Assembly: GCA_030749725.1 (NCBI GenBank)
Contig: JASMJM010000024.1
Coordinates: 1-49,378, forward strand
Length of the DNA stretch: 49,378 nt
Source of the DNA: Pseudomonadales bacterium
Lineage (GTDB): Bacteria > Pseudomonadota > Gammaproteobacteria > Pseudomonadales > Azotimanducaceae
Direction of reading: 5' to 3'
The notes under the pieces are model-generated. The model was given only the letters and a program-made list of their open reading frames with translations. It had not been told where the DNA came from and made no database searches. Positions within the stretch are counted from its first letter, which is position 1; the number at the start of each line of letters is the position of its first letter. Position numbers and translations under genes: made by a program. This document shows, piece after piece, positions 1 to 8,393 of this stretch.

Positions 1-679
1 GCGTAGACTCGATATTGCTGAAGGGTATCTTGCCAAGGCAAGAGCAGTTGTAGGGGCAGACTATCCCACAATAAGAGCTGAGGACTATCTTGTAGCCTTG
101 ATGAGCGGTGACCAGTTACGCGCCAATGCGCTGAAAACTGAACTCCTGGAACTGGCAAAGCACACACGTGTGGGATGGCTATCGAATCTAACTCCCGGAT
201 CAGACGAGAACCAACTTAAGCAAATCTATGACATAGCAACAGACCAGCGGCACCCAGAAACGCTTTTTTGGCTGTTAGTCAAACCACCATGGATAGCAGA
301 TTCGGACTGGGCTAAATTGCAGGAGAAGACGCGTGCTGCGGAAGCGAATATCACACCAAGGATTCTCTACGGCCGTTCGGACGAAGACAAGGCCCGTTTG
401 AGATCAGAGGCGGCATTAATGACTAGTGATGAACTGGATTCCTATGTCGGTGTATTTGAAAATGAAAATGGCGAGCAGATCAGAATAGAGCGTGACAGCA
501 ATCAACTCAGATTGGATATGGCGGCTGGTAGTGCTCAACTTGTGCCCGTAGGAAACGACCACTTTGATGATCTTGAGGTCAAAGTATCGTACAACTTCAT
601 TGTAGAAGATGGCAATGTCACTCAACTTGAAGTGCTGTTCAGGCAGGTCACCTACACCTACATCAAGAAGGGGGAGTAG
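1..679 (+). CDS. C-terminal part of a multidomain protein with a DUF3471-like tail (partial)
   Basis: The frame is open from base 2 with no stop, so the gene starts left of the window and only about 225 C-terminal residues are visible. The first part looks alpha-helical and TPR-like. The last 80 residues, starting at a segment that reads LDSYVGVFENENG, resemble the beta-rich DUF3471-type tail found on serine hydrolases and some TPR proteins (YxGvYe, then LvPvG, then F and an EDGNVTQL strand). The TTG near base 98 has no convincing ribosome binding site and is not a believable start. A decayed TIR-domain gene follows. Proteins with TIR, TolB-like and TPR parts are known, so the two could be related copies; this is inference. 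The function is unknown. Confidence 0.55.
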   Translation, partial: RRLDIAEGYLAKARAVVGADYPTIRAEDYLVALMSGDQLRANALKTELLELAKHTRVGWLSNLTPGSDENQLKQIYDIATDQRHPETLFWLLVKPPWIADSDWAKLQEKTRAAEANITPRILYGRSDEDKARLRSEAALMTSDELDSYVGVFENENGEQIRIERDSNQLRLDMAAGSAQLVPVGNDHFDDLEVKVSYNFIVEDGNVTQLEVLFRQVTYTYIKKGE

Positions 680-923
680 GAATCAGTAGAAATGACCGGT
701 TTGTGTTGATAGCAGGCATCTTCAGAAGGTAGATCGTATCGTATACCGACGCGTCTTCAGCTTCCAATTTCTCCAAAGCAGCCATCCACTGAATCAAAGA
801 CCAGGACCGTTACTAGGCTCTTAGAACCGCCACAATTTGCATCAATCTGCAGGATGTCTACCCTTTTTGCCAATCTGATGGTAACTGAGTAGTATTGGCC
901 ACACAAAGAGCAAGGAATAGGGC

Positions 924-1135
924 ATGGACAGGCCGTTTCCTGCATACAAAGGCGATGATCCCTACATCTTCGTATGCTACTCGCATGCGGATAAAGAGCT
1001 TGTATATCCCGAATTGGTGTGGATGAAGGAGCATGGCTGCAATATATGGTATGACGAAGGGATCACACCGGGAGAAGAGTGGACTGAAGAATTGGGATCG
1101 TTTTCTTTTCTTCGTCACACCGGAATCGGATCTGA
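924..1135 (+). pseudogene. Decayed TIR-domain gene (N-terminal remnant)
   Basis: The ATG at 924 follows an AAGGA-like ribosome binding site. The protein begins with a good TIR start: a short lead, the strand PYIFVCYSHAD, then GCNIWYDEGITPGEEWTEEL, which carries the BB-loop-like region and WTEEL helix. Right after EELG, near 1095-1100, the reading frame is lost. The expected next strand (RFLFFVTPES) continues in another frame, as if about 20 bases including a helix were deleted. TIR similarity ends near 1135 and no effector part follows. TIR domains act in NAD+ cleavage or signalling, but this copy cannot make a complete fold. It is probably the relic of a TIR-TPR type gene. Confidence 0.7.
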
Positions 1136-1300
1136 GCTACCTTAGGCTGTCGCAACACGCAAAATCCCTGCTAACCACGCTCAAAGGAACGGGGTTAGGT
1201 CTTGCTTTTACCTTGTCGCAACTTGGTCTAGCTGACAAGGGGAGATCTGGAATTGGTCAGGGTAAAATGTAGTTCGACAGGAAATGGGTAATACGAAAAT

Positions 1301-2968
1301 TCAATGCCTGCTTTCCTGCAGCACACAAACTGCCTCGTCGTAATCCATCCTCTCACCGAGCCATTGGGTACCACATGTTGCCTCATCGATCGCCAGTCCC
1401 AATGCTTCGTTGTCACGCTCAATTACGAGTGGCAGCTGCGTATCATCTTCCTGGTCGGGAAACTGGGGATAGAGCGCCGCCTTGATTCGCTCGTTTAGCA
1501 GATTCACGAATACCAGCTGTTGGTCATCATCGACAAACACGCGATATTTGCCTTCGTGCAGCAGTACGTGGTGATGATGACACAATAATATCAGATTAGT
1601 GAGACTGGTCTCCCCGCCATCACACCAGTGCTCGATATGATGTACTTCCGCGTATCTGGATTCCGTACAGGAAGGGAAAACACATCCTTGGTCTCTCAGG
1701 TTCAATGCTCGCCGAACCGGGGAGGGAACTGCCCTGCTCTTTCGGCCAACATTCAGAATATTGCCGTCGGAATCCTCCAGTACCGTAACGATGCCCGCAT
1801 CACATGCGAGTCTCCGCACAGTATCCGGGCAAAGGAATGGACCACCGTCGAGATAACAGTGCGTTTTGTCCCCCTCACCGTTCAAAGTCTTACCGCCGTC
1901 GATGGAATTCGCATCGATATGGATCATAATCTGAACCTTGTCCCCTCCCGCCAGGCAAGAAATCCCTTCATCCCCGGTTGCCAGCAGGTGTTCCGACATC
2001 AACACCAGGGCATCGGCCCGTAATTGCTCGTAGGAATCCATGGAATCGATATGCGTAAACGTCTCCGCGGAGTCGTTTCTTGGGTTTGAACTTTCAAGCA
2101 CTGCATCTGATTCAATCTCCCGGTCCAAATCATCTTCATGTCTCCGCGGAGTCGGTTCCGGCACCACGTCATCAGGAACCGCAAACGCCGCGTCCGCTAC
2201 GACCGCTTCCGGGTCTACCATATGTTCATCGCCCTCATCGGCCGTACACTCGTAAACCACACTCCACTCTTCATCCTCATCCTGATCTTCCTGGAATGTC
2301 TCTCGCTCCGCCAGCGGGAATTCCTTACTCAACCTTTCAGCCACTTTATCCGGCCCGGTGGATCTGTTATTTGCCGCATCGAAAGCAGCCTGCAGTGCCT
2401 TGACAACCACAGCACCCGAGTCCGCCGGCAGCTTGCCATGGAAAATCACCATGCCATCCTCATCGTAAAACCAACTGAAGCTTCTCGCTTCCTGCTGGGT
2501 TGCCGCCTGGTCTTCACCGTTCAGCCTTTCGACCCACTGATGTTTCCGCACCAGCTTTTCCATATGGCTGGCGGTCCCATAGCGTGCAATCTGCAACAGA
2601 AAATGCTCGTTTTCAGGTGTAGCCACCCGCACCATGGCGCGCACCTTGGAGTAACTCAAGGCACCGGACTTGAAGGCATTATCGATCAAAGGCAACGAAT
2701 CCAAGCACGCGGCTACCCGCACTTTTTCCCTGGCCGCTCCGATGGTGATACCACAGCGATAATTGAGCCAGTGTGCCGGGGATTTGATTTCGCCGCCGGC
2801 ACTCCAGGCGCCACGTCGAATCTGTTCCGCCAGCAGCTTCAGAAACCGGTACGTTGCGGCATTTATGTGGCCGGCCAGGCGCGTGATTTCGTCATTGAGA
2901 TCATCGTTATCCTGTGGCATCGGCAGGTCGTAATCAATGCGAGGGAAGGTGCACTCTTCAGTGGTCAT
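1301..2968 (-). CDS. DUF222 / HNH endonuclease family protein
   Basis: The product has 555 residues. The N-terminal two thirds match the DUF222 (13E12-repeat) type helical region. The C-terminal region has an HNH nuclease motif: CVFPSC, then HHIEHW, then NLILLCHHHH and a final His. This is a Cys-ligated HNH fold with the His-His pair and Asn visible. An acidic low-complexity linker lies between the two parts, around residues 225-300. HNH nucleases cut DNA with one metal ion. DUF222/HNH proteins are often multicopy and of unknown purpose. The ATG at 2968 has an AGGA ribosome binding site 8 bases upstream. The promoter carries a TATAAT hexamer overlapped by two LexA-like boxes, so DNA-damage induction is likely (inference). 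Confidence 0.85.
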   Translation of the reverse strand: MTTEECTFPRIDYDLPMPQDNDDLNDEITRLAGHINAATYRFLKLLAEQIRRGAWSAGGEIKSPAHWLNYRCGITIGAAREKVRVAACLDSLPLIDNAFKSGALSYSKVRAMVRVATPENEHFLLQIARYGTASHMEKLVRKHQWVERLNGEDQAATQQEARSFSWFYDEDGMVIFHGKLPADSGAVVVKALQAAFDAANNRSTGPDKVAERLSKEFPLAERETFQEDQDEDEEWSVVYECTADEGDEHMVDPEAVVADAAFAVPDDVVPEPTPRRHEDDLDREIESDAVLESSNPRNDSAETFTHIDSMDSYEQLRADALVLMSEHLLATGDEGISCLAGGDKVQIMIHIDANSIDGGKTLNGEGDKTHCYLDGGPFLCPDTVRRLACDAGIVTVLEDSDGNILNVGRKSRAVPSPVRRALNLRDQGCVFPSCTESRYAEVHHIEHWCDGGETSLTNLILLCHHHHVLLHEGKYRVFVDDDQQLVFVNLLNERIKAALYPQFPDQEDDTQLPLVIERDNEALGLAIDEATCGTQWLGERMDYDEAVCVLQESRH

Positions 2969-2975
2969 AGTGTGT

Positions 2976-3017
2976 TCCTGGATATATATACAGTCTGTTT
3001 ATACATCCAGTATTATA
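2976..3017 (-). promoter_or_regulatory. Promoter with two overlapping LexA-like boxes upstream of the HNH gene
   Basis: On the minus strand, box 1 (3012-2993) reads TACTGGATGTATAAACAGAC and box 2 (2995-2976) reads GACTGTATATATATCCAGGA. Each has one mismatch to the CTGT-N8-ACAG core of gammaproteobacterial LexA sites. Box 2 is close to the known E. coli uvrD-type variant ending in CCAG. A perfect TATAAT (3017-3012) abuts box 1, so a bound repressor would block the promoter. A weaker third match lies at 3026-3045. Overlapping double LexA boxes are a known feature of tightly repressed colicin genes. Confidence 0.6.
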
Positions 3018-3127
3018 CCCCAACATACTGATATATAAAACAATTATTCGTTTCAATCGAGTGATTTCAACTGGCAATAGCAGGCATGTACGTGTAATTG
3101 AGATAAGACATGACGCTCTTTACCGCA

Positions 3128-3601
3128 CTATTTAAGCAGATAGAAGATCTCGGTGGATAAAGCTTCTGGATCTGCCCGCCAATCCCCGTAAATCTCCCAG
3201 TTAGGGCCAGCGATGATATGTCCGTTTTCTTTGCACCAGCTCCTAACGGCTGCATGGGCAGCGGGTATGCCGCTGTAGGGTCCCGTATGCACAGTAGTGG
3301 CAGCGGTGCCCGCTGGCGTTTCCGTGCAACTGATGGGACCACTGCTTTCAAAGCTGGTCGAGATCTGCACGCCCACGTCTATCGGCACACCATCTTCGGT
3401 GAAAAGCAATCCCTGCTCCCCTCTATCCCAGTAGACAATGACGTTGTGTCCTGTCTGCTCGACCTCGGATTCTTTCAACCAGGCATAGACCTGATCGAAC
3501 ATCGGTATTATTTTTCCGCCCAGTTCGTCACCTGTGACGGTATAGCTGGTGACAGCCAGAGGGCCTTCCACGACTTCAACCGATCGGACTGTGTAGCTCA
3601 T
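3128..3601 (-). CDS. GyrI-like / AraC effector-binding domain protein
   Basis: The product has 157 residues and resembles the stand-alone effector-binding fold of GyrI and AraC-type regulators. It opens with strands reading SYTVRSVEVVEGPLAVTSY. Later come a VIVYWDRG strand, a TAATTVHTGPYSGIPAAHAAVRSW segment whose HxGPY..i..ahaal pattern is characteristic, and a final EIYGDW segment. No DNA-binding domain is present. Such proteins bind small hydrophobic ligands, or DNA gyrase in the case of GyrI. The ATG overlaps the stop of the upstream ferritin-like gene as ATGA, so the two are translationally coupled and probably act on related molecules. The ligand cannot be read from the sequence. Confidence 0.75.
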   Translation of the reverse strand: MSYTVRSVEVVEGPLAVTSYTVTGDELGGKIIPMFDQVYAWLKESEVEQTGHNVIVYWDRGEQGLLFTEDGVPIDVGVQISTSFESSGPISCTETPAGTAATTVHTGPYSGIPAAHAAVRSWCKENGHIIAGPNWEIYGDWRADPEALSTEIFYLLK

Positions 3602-4740
3602 GGGTGACTACTATCCTCCGATTCAGTCGGTTCTGGTTCCGACATCGACAGCAGCTCTTCGGACGACATGGTTAGCAGATCTTTCTCTTCATCCACATTC
3701 TCCATCGTCTCAAGCACGCCTTGGTCCTCCCAGATGGGAATGCCCGCCTCTTCATATTTTCTCCGAATGCGATCCGTCACCACCCCTGCCCGAACCAGCG
3801 CCGGCATCATCAGGTCCCTGAACGAGTGGACATGGCCAGGCGGAAGCTCGGCCTTGATGCCTTGTTCGCGCGCCTCGGCCATCGCCTCGAAGAAGTCGTC
3901 TGGATCGATATTGGCATTCTGCAGCACCATCGCAAATCCCGATGTGGCACTTCCGCCTGTCCCACCACGCTGAGAATTGAACAGGATTTTGACGGCGTCG
4001 AACGCGAATTCAGCCAGATCTTCAAGGTCGTCCGAATGCATATCCTGCACCAACTTGCGCAAGTAGATGTTACCGAAGCCGACATGGCGGGCCTCATCAG
4101 ACAAGACGCCCTGCGTTAGCTTCTTCAGCAGCGGGCAGGTAGTCTGTCGGTGCATATTGTGGAACGCGGCAAGCGCCAGCCCCTCAATGATCATGTTCAT
4201 GCCGACCATGATTTTGGCTGGCGCCTTCGCCTGCAGCGTTGCATCGATCAGGTTCTTCAGCATCGGTGACATGGGATACACCATGCTGAGTTTATCGATG
4301 TAACGCTTATACACCTCGACGTGCCGCGCTTCGTCCATGGTCTGCGTGGCGCAGTACAGCTTTGCTTCATAATCCTCAACTGCATGGGTCAGAGTTGACG
4401 CGGTCATCAGTGCGCCCTGTTCTCCGTGCAGGAACTGTGACAGCGTTTGGGCGGTTAAGTGGGCGCTGAACAGCTCCCTTTGGGACTGGGACATCTTTTG
4501 GAAAAAAGGCCATTTAAGCAGCGCTCCCGTCTGCTCCACGATCGGTTTGGACGGATCGAGCGGCGTGTCCCAATCCAGGTACTCATCCGGAATCCACTGG
4601 CCGACCTTCGCCTTCTTGTAGAGATTGGCGAGCTTCTCCTGGGAAATGGCATAGCTAAAGTTCCAACAGATCTCCATGGGAGCATCCAGAATGGAGGATG
4701 TTTGCCAATCTTCGTTTGCAGCAGTCACACTTTCGCTCAT
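3598..4740 (-). CDS. Ferritin-like diiron protein
   Basis: The product has 380 residues. Two diiron motifs are visible: a Glu in helix HAVEDYEAKLYC followed by MDEARHVEVY, and a Glu in MIIEGLALAAFH followed by LSDEARHVGFGN. This E...DEARH twice pattern is that of ferritin-like oxidases and oxygenases (AurF or R2-like). The C-terminal extension is acidic and Ser/Glu-rich. The ATG at 4740 was chosen over an upstream in-frame ATG at 4782 because GGGAG sits 7 bases before it. A -35/-10 pair (TTGTAA, 17 bases, TAATAT) lies at 4809-4781. The stop overlaps the start of the GyrI-like gene. The gene is divergent from an alkyl-sulfatase-like hydrolase with a shared operator, so a joint oxidative pathway is plausible. 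The substrate is unknown. Confidence 0.8.
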   Translation of the reverse strand: MSESVTAANEDWQTSSILDAPMEICWNFSYAISQEKLANLYKKAKVGQWIPDEYLDWDTPLDPSKPIVEQTGALLKWPFFQKMSQSQRELFSAHLTAQTLSQFLHGEQGALMTASTLTHAVEDYEAKLYCATQTMDEARHVEVYKRYIDKLSMVYPMSPMLKNLIDATLQAKAPAKIMVGMNMIIEGLALAAFHNMHRQTTCPLLKKLTQGVLSDEARHVGFGNIYLRKLVQDMHSDDLEDLAEFAFDAVKILFNSQRGGTGGSATSGFAMVLQNANIDPDDFFEAMAEAREQGIKAELPPGHVHSFRDLMMPALVRAGVVTDRIRRKYEEAGIPIWEDQGVLETMENVDEEKDLLTMSSEELLSMSEPEPTESEDSSHP

Positions 4741-4780
4741 TGTTATTCTCCCAATCAGAGCCACCTTGCCAGAATATTGC

Positions 4781-4840
4781 ATATTATGACCACATTTTGG
4801 ATGTTACAATGTCCTGCTGAGTGAATAATCTAAATATTCA
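4781..4840. promoter_or_regulatory. Divergent promoters with a palindromic operator
   Basis: Leftward promoter: TTGTAA (4809-4804 on the minus strand), 17 bases, TAATAT (4786-4781), about 35 bases before the ferritin-like start. Rightward promoter: extended -10 TGTTACAAT (4802-4810). Just downstream of it is an inverted repeat, TGAATA-N7-TATTCA (4822-4840), which would overlap the first transcribed bases. The arms resemble operators of TetR-type repressors. No regulator gene of that type is adjacent. Confidence 0.45.
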
Positions 4841-4925
4841 TTCTTCTGCCGATATATTAGATCTCAACAGGAAACCTGACACTTCACCGACAACGTTGGC
4901 CTCAATGATATTAGGAGGAACGCAA

Positions 4926-6218
4926 ATGAGTTTGGATCTCATCGCGCTAGCGGAACAAGCCTGGAATGGCGAACTGGACACGGTCTTCGAGCACCACCCG
5001 GTGCACACCGTCTACCAGGGCAGCTGTGAGTTGGCAGATGACCTGTTAGGTCTCAAGAGCATCGCAGCTCTTTTCGTGATCGACACAGGTGACGGGTTGG
5101 TGATGCTGGATGCAAGCCTGCAACTGGATATAGACCGGGTCTTTGAGGAGGTCCGTAGTTGGCGACCCAACACGCCGCTCAGCGCAGCCATCTTCTCACA
5201 CCATCACGTCGACCACGTTTTCGCGACGCGTAGATTTGAGGAGGAGGCCAGGCAGCGCGGGTGGCCACAACCAGTCGTCTATGCACACGAACTAACCCCG
5301 CAACATTTCGATCGCTACCGCAATACGCTGGGCTGGAACACAGCCATTAATCGCCGTCAATTCGCCATCGACGCGCCTCAGTTCTCCTGGCCGAGCGAAT
5401 ACCGTTACCCGGATGTGCTGTACAAGGATCGACTAACGTTCAAACGCGGTCGCCTGACTTTCGAGCTGCATCATGCGCGGGGGGAGACAGACGACCATAC
5501 CTGGACTTATATTCCGGAACGCAAGATCTTGATTCCCGGCGATCTCTTCATCTGGGCTGTCCCCAATGCGGGCAATCCACAAAAAGTACAACGCTATCTG
5601 TCCGATTGGGCCGATGCACTGAACCAGATGGCGGGCCTGGAACCGGAATTGATGCTGCCCGGTCACGGTCTGCCGATCTTCGGAGCAGACCGGGTTCACG
5701 AAGCCTTGACCAATACTGCGGCAGTGCTTCGTTCCATCGAGGAGCAGACGCTGGCACTCATGAATCGGGGTTGCTCGCTGGATCAGGTGATGCACCAGGT
5801 CAAGTTGCCGATGGATCTATTCGATAAGCCATATCTGCGTCCCGTGTACGACGATCCACACTTCCTGATCCGTATGGTGTGGCGTCGTTATGGCGGTTGG
5901 TGGGACGGTGAGTTCGACGCCCTGTTACCGGCACCCAAGTCTGCCCTGGCTGCGGAATGGATCAATCTATCGGGCGGCGTGGAAGCGGTACTAAAACGTG
6001 CGCGTACCTTGGCCAGCCAGGGCGAATATGCCCTCGCCTGCCATCTGATCGAAACCGCTCACCACGCAGCGCCCGAGGATGCAGCCGTGCATGAAGTACG
6101 CGCACACATTTATCGCGGCTACTCCGCCGAGCAGAGTTCCTCCATGGCGCGCAATATCCTGAATCACGCCGCCCTGGCGAGTGAGCAGGGCAAGCGGGAT
6201 CTGGCATCATCCGGTTAG
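4926..6218 (+). CDS. Alkyl/aryl-sulfatase-like metallo-beta-lactamase fold hydrolase
   Basis: The product has 430 residues. Its metal-binding motifs are H92-H93-H94-V-D96-H97, a later HARGETDDH, the GDLF segment and PGHG. These match the SDS hydrolase (SdsA/BDS1-like) branch of the metallo-beta-lactamase fold, which cleaves sulfate esters with two zinc ions. An alkyl-sulfatase dimerisation-like helical region follows, from about residue 290, including an RMVWRRYGGWWDGEFD segment typical of this group. It lacks the long C-terminal SCP2 domain of full SdsA and is shorter (SdsA is over 600 residues). No signal peptide is seen. The ATG at 4926 has a strong AGGAGG; the open frame upstream looks non-coding. 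It is divergent from the ferritin-like operon. Confidence 0.8.
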   Translation: MSLDLIALAEQAWNGELDTVFEHHPVHTVYQGSCELADDLLGLKSIAALFVIDTGDGLVMLDASLQLDIDRVFEEVRSWRPNTPLSAAIFSHHHVDHVFATRRFEEEARQRGWPQPVVYAHELTPQHFDRYRNTLGWNTAINRRQFAIDAPQFSWPSEYRYPDVLYKDRLTFKRGRLTFELHHARGETDDHTWTYIPERKILIPGDLFIWAVPNAGNPQKVQRYLSDWADALNQMAGLEPELMLPGHGLPIFGADRVHEALTNTAAVLRSIEEQTLALMNRGCSLDQVMHQVKLPMDLFDKPYLRPVYDDPHFLIRMVWRRYGGWWDGEFDALLPAPKSALAAEWINLSGGVEAVLKRARTLASQGEYALACHLIETAHHAAPEDAAVHEVRAHIYRGYSAEQSSSMARNILNHAALASEQGKRDLASSG

Positions 6219-6246
6219 TGGCGTCAAGTGTGCGCTCGCGCCTTAG

Positions 6247-7209
6247 CTATTCCGGCAGGAAGGAGAAGACAGCACGCATGATCTTATCCAGATAGTTGGC
6301 GGACTGCTCTTGAGGTGTGTCACCCATACTAACCACGATCACATTGTGATCAGGCACCACGATCATCACCTTGCCCCTGGCACCGAGAGCCAGGAATACA
6401 TTTGTCGGGGCATAGGGAAACCAGCGACTATCCGAGGCGCTGTTGCCACCGGTGGTGCGCCAAGTCCCTTCATCCGAGTTTAGCCACCACAGGTAACCGT
6501 AGGCGCCGTTGGCATCCGGGTACGGCGGCCGCAGCGCCGCGTCGATAAAACGCGGATCTACTATCTGCTCCCCTCGCCACATTCCGCGGTTGAGCCAGAG
6601 GTGACCGACACGCGCCATATCACGATGGGTTGCTTCTATCACCGGCAGTGGGCCCCGGCTGCCGATCTGAATCCAGCCGCGATCGTTGCAGGGCCAATCG
6701 AAGTCGAGCCCAAGGGGTTCGCGCAGTTGCTCGGTATAGAACTGGTGCGGCGTGACGCCGCTGGCGAGCCAAAGGATGCCCGGAATAGAATTGAGGATCT
6801 CGGCACTATTGTACTGCCACCAGCTACCGACCGGAGTACGGCTGGCAGTCATATTGAGCACATGGCGAATCTCGGCGCCCTCGGCGATATCGGGATGATG
6901 CACCGGCAGCCAGTCACTCACCAGGTCGTTGACGCGCAGCATGCCCTTCTGCTGGGCAATGCCTACCAGCGTGGCGCCGAGGCCCTTGGTCACCGAGAAG
7001 ATGTGGTTAGTGGCCGCCGCGTCACGCAAATATCGCTCAAAGAGAATTAGGCCATCCTTGACGAGGAGGAACCCATAGCGCGTCTCTATCTCAAAGATGT
7101 CATCTGCTGCCCGTTTGATCTTCTCTACATCAAGACCGTGGTCCTCCGGTGCAGCCGAATTCCACTCAGTACCCGGGAATACGATTTCATCTGTTCTCTT
7201 GTCACCCAT
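6247..7209 (-). CDS. Serine hydrolase, class C beta-lactamase-like family
   Basis: The product has 320 residues. The SxxK nucleophile motif is visible as FSVTKGLGATLVG near residue 72, and the second motif as YNS near residue 128. A YGYLWWLN strand and late glycine-rich segments follow, as in EstB-type or 6-aminohexanoate-oligomer hydrolase-type enzymes. No signal peptide is present, so it is probably cytoplasmic and an esterase or amidase rather than an antibiotic-resistance enzyme. It ends 28 bases from the stop of the sulfatase-like gene and converges on it. The ATG at 7209 has only a weak AGG ribosome binding site. The substrate is unknown. Confidence 0.75.
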   Translation of the reverse strand: MGDKRTDEIVFPGTEWNSAAPEDHGLDVEKIKRAADDIFEIETRYGFLLVKDGLILFERYLRDAAATNHIFSVTKGLGATLVGIAQQKGMLRVNDLVSDWLPVHHPDIAEGAEIRHVLNMTASRTPVGSWWQYNSAEILNSIPGILWLASGVTPHQFYTEQLREPLGLDFDWPCNDRGWIQIGSRGPLPVIEATHRDMARVGHLWLNRGMWRGEQIVDPRFIDAALRPPYPDANGAYGYLWWLNSDEGTWRTTGGNSASDSRWFPYAPTNVFLALGARGKVMIVVPDHNVIVVSMGDTPQEQSANYLDKIMRAVFSFLPE

Positions 7210-7290
7210 GGTGTGAGCCTATCACGTTGGAATTGAAACACCTACTCGAGCACATGACGCAGTAACAGATCTGTGCATGGGTCGTTTTTC

Positions 7291-8304
7291 TCACTCACGG
7301 TTCTCCGTATCAAACAGTGATGCTACGGTCGTGCCGTCCTTCTCTGCTTTCGTTCCCAGCCAATTGAAGAAGCCGCCCGCTGGGGGAACGTGGAAGAAGT
7401 CTCGAATGACCGCCCTCTTCCATTCCGTTGGCTCACCCAGGGTATCATATAGCTGCGCCAACACATCTGTGTGCGAAGGTTGGTCATTCAACCAACCACT
7501 CAGATCCGCTTCCCTCTCGAACCAGTTTCGCGCTTTATACTTGGGCTCTATGGCATCCGGCGGCAGGTTTCCGCGCCACTGCAACGCGCCGATGCTGGCT
7601 ACCTTGATCTCCTGATAGCGTGCGAATCGATGCTGGCAGGCAGGTTGGCTCGCCTGCAGAATACCGGTAATGAGTTCTTCCACATCTCTTGCGGCGCGCG
7701 TGCCGAAGCTGCGTACATTCTTCTCTAGTTGCTCGATCAGAGATGGGTAGTTCTGCAGCGAATAGCGGCTGCCGTCATGCCGGACATACCACTCGGTAAA
7801 GTCTGGATACAGCTTCTCATCAGGATCATCAGCACCACTCAGTTTCGTAAGACTAAGTTGCAGGAGATCAACCGCCAGGTGACAGACAAATAGTTCCGCC
7901 AGTGCTTCCTTTTCCGGAGTATGGTCACCCAGGAGCATTTGGGTCTGTTCGATTGCTGCACGAGGCAGCTTAGCAACAGGCATCTGCATACCTAGCCAGT
8001 TCTGTACGGCCACGATATAGCTGTTCAATTCCTCCCATCGACTTGGGCTGATCTGTCTACAGAGATAAAGGGATGTCGGCTCACCCGTGCCGATGGCCCG
8101 GCAGACATTGGAATAGTCTTGTTCATACTCGATTTCGAACCAGCAGAAATAGCAGGCCTGGGCTAACACGGCCAGTGTGTCGCTGTCGGTTCTGCCAAAG
8201 GTTCTCTCGAACCGGCCGACGCGCTCTGCAAAATCCTTATCCGACTCGCGCATCGCCTGAGCGAAATCACGCATTGGAACAATCTGCTGTCTAACACTCG
8301 CCAT
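7291..8304 (-). CDS. Hypothetical protein, mostly helical
   Basis: The product has 337 residues in a family I do not recognise. It is soluble, rich in Trp, Tyr and acidic residues, has no signal peptide or membrane segment, and looks almost entirely helical until a C-terminal segment reading FFHVPPAGGFFNWLG. Two ribosome binding sites compete: GGAG 7 bases before the ATG at 8304 (chosen) and GGGAG 7 bases before an in-frame TTG at 8343. It is divergent from the M28 peptidase gene with about 90 bases between starts, so they may share a control region. Confidence 0.65.
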   Translation of the reverse strand: MASVRQQIVPMRDFAQAMRESDKDFAERVGRFERTFGRTDSDTLAVLAQACYFCWFEIEYEQDYSNVCRAIGTGEPTSLYLCRQISPSRWEELNSYIVAVQNWLGMQMPVAKLPRAAIEQTQMLLGDHTPEKEALAELFVCHLAVDLLQLSLTKLSGADDPDEKLYPDFTEWYVRHDGSRYSLQNYPSLIEQLEKNVRSFGTRAARDVEELITGILQASQPACQHRFARYQEIKVASIGALQWRGNLPPDAIEPKYKARNWFEREADLSGWLNDQPSHTDVLAQLYDTLGEPTEWKRAVIRDFFHVPPAGGFFNWLGTKAEKDGTTVASLFDTENRE

Positions 8305-8393
8305 GCAACAACTCCATAGTTTGGTGTTGGGCGAGACTTTCAAACATTCTCTCCCGCCGCTAATATGGCGACATAATTATTGAGGAACCGATC

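Noticed and set aside
2138-3031. Long rightward frame of 297 codons opposite the HNH gene
   Set aside because: It is antisense to a gene with clear DUF222/HNH motifs and has no domain, ribosome binding site or promoter of its own.
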